Shown: positions 60,500 through 64,000 of the stretch, one piece after another | How positions within the stretch are numbered: position 1 is the stretch's first letter | Layout of the letters: every line of letters begins with the position of its first letter | NCBI GenBank assembly: GCA_035502995.1 | Contig: DATJTW010000116.1 | Span: 31,336-95,335 of the forward strand | Origin: CADEED01 sp035502995 | Lineage (GTDB): Bacteria; Pseudomonadota; Gammaproteobacteria; Steroidobacterales; Steroidobacteraceae | Length of the DNA stretch: 64,000 nt | Direction of reading: 5' to 3' | Translations under genes and position numbers: made by a program | Notes under the pieces: model-generated | Told to the model about the DNA's origin: nothing | Databases searched by the model: none | What the model saw: the letters and a program-made list of their open reading frames with translations, nothing else

Positions 60500-61983
60500 G
60501 TCGTCTTGAGCTCGGTGTACTTGTCGAACGCGTGCAGCGACTTGTCGCGCCCGATGCCCGACTGTTTGAAGCCGCCGAACGGCACGGTGATGTCGTCGGC
60601 GTCGTAGCAGTTCACGTAGACGGTGCCGGCGCGCAGCGCGCGCGCCGTGCGGTGCGCGGTGTTGATGTTGCTGGTCCACACCGCGGCGGCGAGGCCGTAT
60701 TCGACGTCGTTCGCGATCTGGATCGCCTCCTCGACGGTCTTGAACGAGATCGTGGCCAGCACCGGCCCGAAGATCTCCTCTTTCGCGATGCGCATGGCGG
60801 GTTTCACCCCGTCGAATACCGTCGGTTCGACGAAGAAGCCGCCGCTGTCCTGGCGCACGCGGTTGCCGCCGAGCGCGACCGACGCGCCGTCGGCCTTGCC
60901 GGCGTCGATGTACGAGAGCACGCGTTTCATCTGCGTCTCGTCGACGATGGCGCCGAGTTTCGTGGCCGGGTCCAGCGGATCACCCGGCTTCATCTGCCGG
61001 CCGACCACCGCGATCTTCTCCAGCATCGCGTCCTTGATCGAGTCCTGCACCACGAGGCGCGAACCCGCCGAACACATTTCACCCTGGTTGAAGAAGATCG
61101 CGTAGGCCGCCGCGGTCGCCGCCTTCTCGAGATCGGGGCAGTCGGCGAGCACGATGTTCGGGGACTTGCCGCCGCACTCGAGCGACACCTTCTTGAGGTT
61201 CGACATCGCGGCCGCCTGCATCACGGTCTTGCCGGTGGCGGTCGAGCCCGTGAACGCGATGCCGTCGACGTCCATGTGCGCGCTCAGCGCCTTGCCCGCC
61301 GTGTGGCCGAAGCCCGGCACCACGTTGAACACGCCCGGCGGCAGACCCGCCTCGACCGCGAGCTCCGCGACGCGCAGCGCCGTCAGCGGCGATTTCTCGG
61401 ACGGCTTCAGCACCAGCGAATTGCCGGCCGCGAGCACGGGACCGATCTTCCAGGAAGCCATGAGTAACGGGAAATTCCACGGCACGATGGCGCCGATGAC
61501 GCCCATCGCCTCGCGCGTGATCGTCGCCAGCGAGTTGTGGCCGGTGGGCGCGACTTCGTCGTAGATCTTGTCGACGGCTTCGGCGTACCAGCGGATGCAG
61601 TTCGCGGCGGACGGGATGTCCACGGCCAGCGAATCCGAGATCGGTTTGCCGGTGTCCAGCGTCTCGAGCAGCGCGAGTTCGTCGCGGTTCGCGAGCATGA
61701 GGTCGGCCAGTTTGATCAGGACTTTCTTGCGGGCCTTCGGCGGCTGATGAGCCCACGTGCCCTTGCGGAACGCGTTGCGCGCGCTCGCGACGGCGCGGTC
61801 GATGTCGGCCTGCTCGCCAGACGCAACCGCGTTCAGCGTCCGGCCGGTGGCGGGGTTGATGTTGTCGAACGTCGCGCCGCTCATCGCGGGCGCGAACTGG
61901 CCGTCGATGAACACCTGCGAGCGCGGCTTGATCTGCGCGGCGCGGTCGCGCCAGTCGGTGGCGGTCAGTGGGGATGCGGGCAT
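60481..61983 (-). CDS. puuC: Gamma-glutamyl-gamma-aminobutyraldehyde dehydrogenase (PuuC/KauB-like)
   Basis: 500 residues. An NAD(P)-dependent aldehyde dehydrogenase with catalytic Glu269 in 'SLECGGKSPNIV' and Cys304 in 'NQGEMCSAGSRL', cofactor motif 'GSTATGK', and 'PFGGFKQSGIGRDKSLHAFDKYTELKTTWIEL', the PuuC-type C-terminus. It converts the aldehyde made by PuuB (or by SpuC) to the acid that PuuD then hydrolyses to GABA. It lies five bases after puuR and 20 kb from the main puu cluster; the adjacent regulator and aminotransferase support the assignment. Confidence 0.9.
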   Translation of the reverse strand: MPASPLTATDWRDRAAQIKPRSQVFIDGQFAPAMSGATFDNINPATGRTLNAVASGEQADIDRAVASARNAFRKGTWAHQPPKARKKVLIKLADLMLANRDELALLETLDTGKPISDSLAVDIPSAANCIRWYAEAVDKIYDEVAPTGHNSLATITREAMGVIGAIVPWNFPLLMASWKIGPVLAAGNSLVLKPSEKSPLTALRVAELAVEAGLPPGVFNVVPGFGHTAGKALSAHMDVDGIAFTGSTATGKTVMQAAAMSNLKKVSLECGGKSPNIVLADCPDLEKAATAAAYAIFFNQGEMCSAGSRLVVQDSIKDAMLEKIAVVGRQMKPGDPLDPATKLGAIVDETQMKRVLSYIDAGKADGASVALGGNRVRQDSGGFFVEPTVFDGVKPAMRIAKEEIFGPVLATISFKTVEEAIQIANDVEYGLAAAVWTSNINTAHRTARALRAGTVYVNCYDADDITVPFGGFKQSGIGRDKSLHAFDKYTELKTTWIELS

Positions 61984-61988
61984 GGGTC

Positions 61989-62537
61989 TCAGAACGTCGG
62001 CGGGGTGGAGGCCGAGATGATCTCACACACCTCGCGGCCGACGTTGCGGAAGCTGTGCGGCGTGGCGCTGGAGAAGTAGTACGCGTCGCCGGCCTGCAAC
62101 ACGCGCGTCTGGCCGCCGATCGTCAGCTCGACCTTGCCGCGGACCACGACGCCGCCCTCTTCGCCACGGTGGGACAACATGTCCTCGCCGGTGGCCGCGC
62201 CGGGTTCGTATCGCTCGTGCAGCACCGTCAGCTGGCGGCCGGGTCGTTGCGCCGCGACCAGCCGCAGCGACGCGCCCTCGCCGCCGATCTCGACCAGCTC
62301 GTCGGCCGAGTAGAAGACCGGCGCCGCGCTGGTGACGTCCAGCGTGAAGAACTCGGCCATCGACAGCGGCACGCCGTCCAGTACCTTCTTCAACGAGCCC
62401 ACCGACGGGCTCACGCGGTTCTGTTCGATCAGCGAGATGAGACCGTTGGTCACGCCGGCGCGGCGCGCCAGCTCCCGCTGCGACAGCCCGTGCACTTCGC
62501 GTACGTGTTTGAGTCGCGCGCCGACGTCGATGGTCAT
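61989..62537 (-). CDS. puuR: PuuR-like XRE/cupin transcriptional regulator
   Basis: 182 residues from ATG 62537, near the 185 of E. coli PuuR. Residues 6-62 are a Cro/C1 helix-turn-helix ('LKHVREVHGLSQRELARRAGVTNGLISLIEQNRVSPSVGSLKKVLDGV'), the rest a cupin sensor ('YEPGAATGEDMLSHRGEEGGVVVRGKVELTIGGQTRVLQAGDAYYFSSATPHSFRN'). PuuR represses polyamine breakdown and responds to putrescine. It is divergent from the beta-alanine aminotransferase and heads the puuC transcript, so it may control both; control of the distant puu cluster is inference. Confidence 0.9.
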   Translation of the reverse strand: MTIDVGARLKHVREVHGLSQRELARRAGVTNGLISLIEQNRVSPSVGSLKKVLDGVPLSMAEFFTLDVTSAAPVFYSADELVEIGGEGASLRLVAAQRPGRQLTVLHERYEPGAATGEDMLSHRGEEGGVVVRGKVELTIGGQTRVLQAGDAYYFSSATPHSFRNVGREVCEIISASTPPTF

Positions 62538-62625
62538 GGGGCCAGATTCGGCCCGATTTCCCTCGGGTGTCAACGCCGTCAAGGGCTTTTTCTTTATCAT
62601 GCCGGGCAAAACCGGAGTTGACCGC
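62538..62625. promoter_or_regulatory. Divergent control region of puuR and the aminotransferase
   Basis: This 88-base space must hold both promoters. TGTCAA (62569-62574) and CGTCAA (62578-62583) are adjacent half-sites reading TTGAC on the minus strand, and could be a -35 element for puuR or a repressor site. An AT-rich run (TTTTTCTTTATCAT, 62587-62600) lies on the aminotransferase side. No exact known operator was matched. Confidence 0.4.
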
Positions 62626-63948
62626 ATGTCCGCATCACCGACCCATACAGTGTCCGACCTCTCCGCCTGGTGGATGCCGTTCACCGCGAACCGCCAGTTC
62701 AAGGACAAGCCGCGACTGCTGGCCAAGGCATCGGGCATGTACTACGAGACGCCCGACGGTCGCCGCGTGCTCGACGGCGTCGCGGGCCTGTGGTGCGTGA
62801 ACGCCGGGCACGGCCGTGCCGAGATCACCGAGGCCGTCGCGCATCAGCTCGGCGAGATGGATTACGCGCCGCCGTTCCAGATGGGGCATCCCGCCGCGTT
62901 CGAACTGGCCAGCGCGCTGGTGAAGATCTCGCCGGCCGGGCTCGAACACGTGTTCTTCACGAACTCCGGCTCGGAGTCGGTCGATACGGCGCTGAAGATC
63001 GCGCTGGCGTATCACCGCGTGAAGGGCGACGCGGCGCGCACGAGGTTGTTAGGCCGCGAGCGCGGCTATCACGGCGTCGGCTTCGGCGGCATCAGCGTCG
63101 GCGGCATGGTGGCGAACCGCAAGGTGTGGCCGGCGGCGATGATCCCGGGCGTGGATCACCTGCGGCACACGCACGATCCGGCGCGCAACGCGTTTTCCCG
63201 CGGGCTGCCCGTGCACGGTGCGGAGCTGGCGGACGATCTCGAGAAGCTCGTGGCGCTGCACGATGCGTCGACCATCGCCGCGGTGATCGTCGAGCCGATC
63301 GCGGGGTCGACGGGTGTGATCCTGCCGCCGGTCGGTTATCTGAAACGGCTGCGCGAGCTCTGCGACAGGCACGGCATCCTGCTGATCTTCGACGAGGTGA
63401 TCACGGGGTTCGGGCGCACCGGGTCGCCGTTCGCCGCGCAGGAGTTCGGCGTGACGCCGGACATCATCACCTGCGCGAAGGGACTGACGAACGGCGCGAT
63501 CCCGATGGGCGCCGTGCTCGTGTCGAAGAAGGTGTACGACGCGTTCATGCAGGGCCCGGCCGGCATCGAGCTGTTTCACGGTTACACCTACTCCGCGCAC
63601 CCGACCGCGTGCGCCGCCGGCCTCGCGACGCTGGCTATCTACCAGCGCGAGGACCTGCTGACGCGCGCGAAGCAGATGGCGACGGCGTTCGAGACCGCCG
63701 TGCACGGCCTGCGCGGCCTGCCGCACGTGATCGACGTGCGCAACTACGGCCTCGTGGCGGGCATCGAGCTGGATCCGATCGCCGGCTCGCCGGGCAAACG
63801 CGCGTTCGACGTGTACCTCAAGTGCTTCGAGCGCGGGCTGCTGATCCGCACGACGGGCGACATCATCGCGCTGTCGCCCGCGCTGATCATCGAGCAGTCG
63901 CACATCGACGAGTTGGTCGCCGTGCTCTCCGGTGCGTTGACGAGTTAA
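62626..63948 (+). CDS. bauA: Omega-amino acid (beta-alanine):pyruvate aminotransferase
   Basis: 440 residues from ATG 62626 (GGAG nine bases upstream). The N-terminus 'WWMPFTANRQFKDKPRLLAKASGMYYETPDGRRVLDGVAGLWCVNAGHG' is the hallmark of Pseudomonas omega-amino acid:pyruvate aminotransferases. Class III motifs: 'TNSGSESVDTALKIAL', 'IVEPIAGSTGVILPP', 'LIFDEVITGFGRTG' and the PLP lysine in 'CAKGLTNG' (Lys285). It would move the amino group of beta-alanine or similar omega-amines to pyruvate, fitting breakdown of diaminopropane or GABA-like products of polyamines. The stop is followed directly by a repeat. Confidence 0.88.
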   Translation: MSASPTHTVSDLSAWWMPFTANRQFKDKPRLLAKASGMYYETPDGRRVLDGVAGLWCVNAGHGRAEITEAVAHQLGEMDYAPPFQMGHPAAFELASALVKISPAGLEHVFFTNSGSESVDTALKIALAYHRVKGDAARTRLLGRERGYHGVGFGGISVGGMVANRKVWPAAMIPGVDHLRHTHDPARNAFSRGLPVHGAELADDLEKLVALHDASTIAAVIVEPIAGSTGVILPPVGYLKRLRELCDRHGILLIFDEVITGFGRTGSPFAAQEFGVTPDIITCAKGLTNGAIPMGAVLVSKKVYDAFMQGPAGIELFHGYTYSAHPTACAAGLATLAIYQREDLLTRAKQMATAFETAVHGLRGLPHVIDVRNYGLVAGIELDPIAGSPGKRAFDVYLKCFERGLLIRTTGDIIALSPALIIEQSHIDELVAVLSGALTS

Positions 63949-63989
63949 TGGGGACAGTCCCCGTTTCCTGGCAAAAGGGGACAGTCACG
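63949..63989. repeat. GGGGACAGTCCCC dispersed repeat, abutting aminotransferase stop codon
   Basis: TGGGGACAGTCCCCGTTTCC and then TGGCAAAAGGGGACAGTCACG follow the TAA stop with no gap. It is nearly identical to the copy at 14318-14357. Confidence 0.88.
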
Positions 63990-64000
63990 CCGCCGCTGAG

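Overview
This 64 kb window is GC-rich, tightly packed bacterial chromosome. Genes run in short operons with many 1-4 base start/stop overlaps, GTG starts are common and one TTG start is well supported. The gene set points to a Gammaproteobacterium, perhaps near Steroidobacterales, Nevskiales or Xanthomonadales: two TonB-dependent receptors, a PlpD-type patatin autotransporter, a full 23S rRNA methyltransferase RlmKL, a YecR-like lipoprotein, and a Pot/Puu/Spu polyamine system. The order is an inference. I see no rRNA, tRNA, CRISPR array, phage or transposase gene.

Layout. 1-6.4 kb: PQQ beta-propeller enzyme (cut by the window edge) with a ThuA-domain partner, a DUF4184 membrane protein, msrA, an ICMT-like membrane protein, a META lipoprotein, a gene-poor and less GC-rich pocket, and two lipoproteins. 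6.5-12 kb: TPR protein, an MFS-PlsC fusion coupled to a small kinase, an XRE membrane regulator, NTF2-like and GNAT proteins. 12-20 kb: siderophore-type receptor with a Fur-like box, the PlpD-type protein, a second receptor and a TPR membrane protein. 20-26.6 kb: small Myb/SANT-like protein, PPK2 coupled to agmatine deiminase, NADP-isocitrate dehydrogenase, an S9 peptidase and an HDOD protein. 26.6-30 kb: trans-sulfuration enzyme, omega-amidase and methionine/glutamine-type aminotransferase, then a second small Myb/SANT-like protein.

30-41 kb is a polyamine region: potF-potG-potH-potI importer, putrescine aminotransferase spuC, two divergent gamma-glutamylputrescine synthetase paralogues, puuD and puuB. 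The rest of this pathway lies at 60-64 kb: aldehyde dehydrogenase puuC, a PuuR-like regulator and a beta-alanine/omega-amino acid:pyruvate aminotransferase. With agmatine deiminase, the window covers polyamine formation, import, breakdown and control. 41-49 kb holds a histidine kinase/HDOD response-regulator pair, DUF3500, Dps, a polysaccharide deacetylase, a possible YopT-like papain-fold protein whose leader hairpin masks its ribosome site, and a VPLPA-CTERM protein. 49-60 kb holds an oxidoreductase, a serine hydrolase, a secreted lectin-fold protein, a PanE-like reductase, a second S9 peptidase, and a chain of overlapping genes: exonuclease/GIY-YIG, BtrH-like, RlmKL, OsmC.

The most unusual non-coding signal is a dispersed GGGGACAGTCCCC palindrome family. 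Three of its copies begin immediately after TAA stop codons, one supplies a signal-peptide start region, and two form terminator-like hairpins. A second signal is the AT-rich octamer CTATCTAC, seen nine times in different reading frames and in non-coding DNA.
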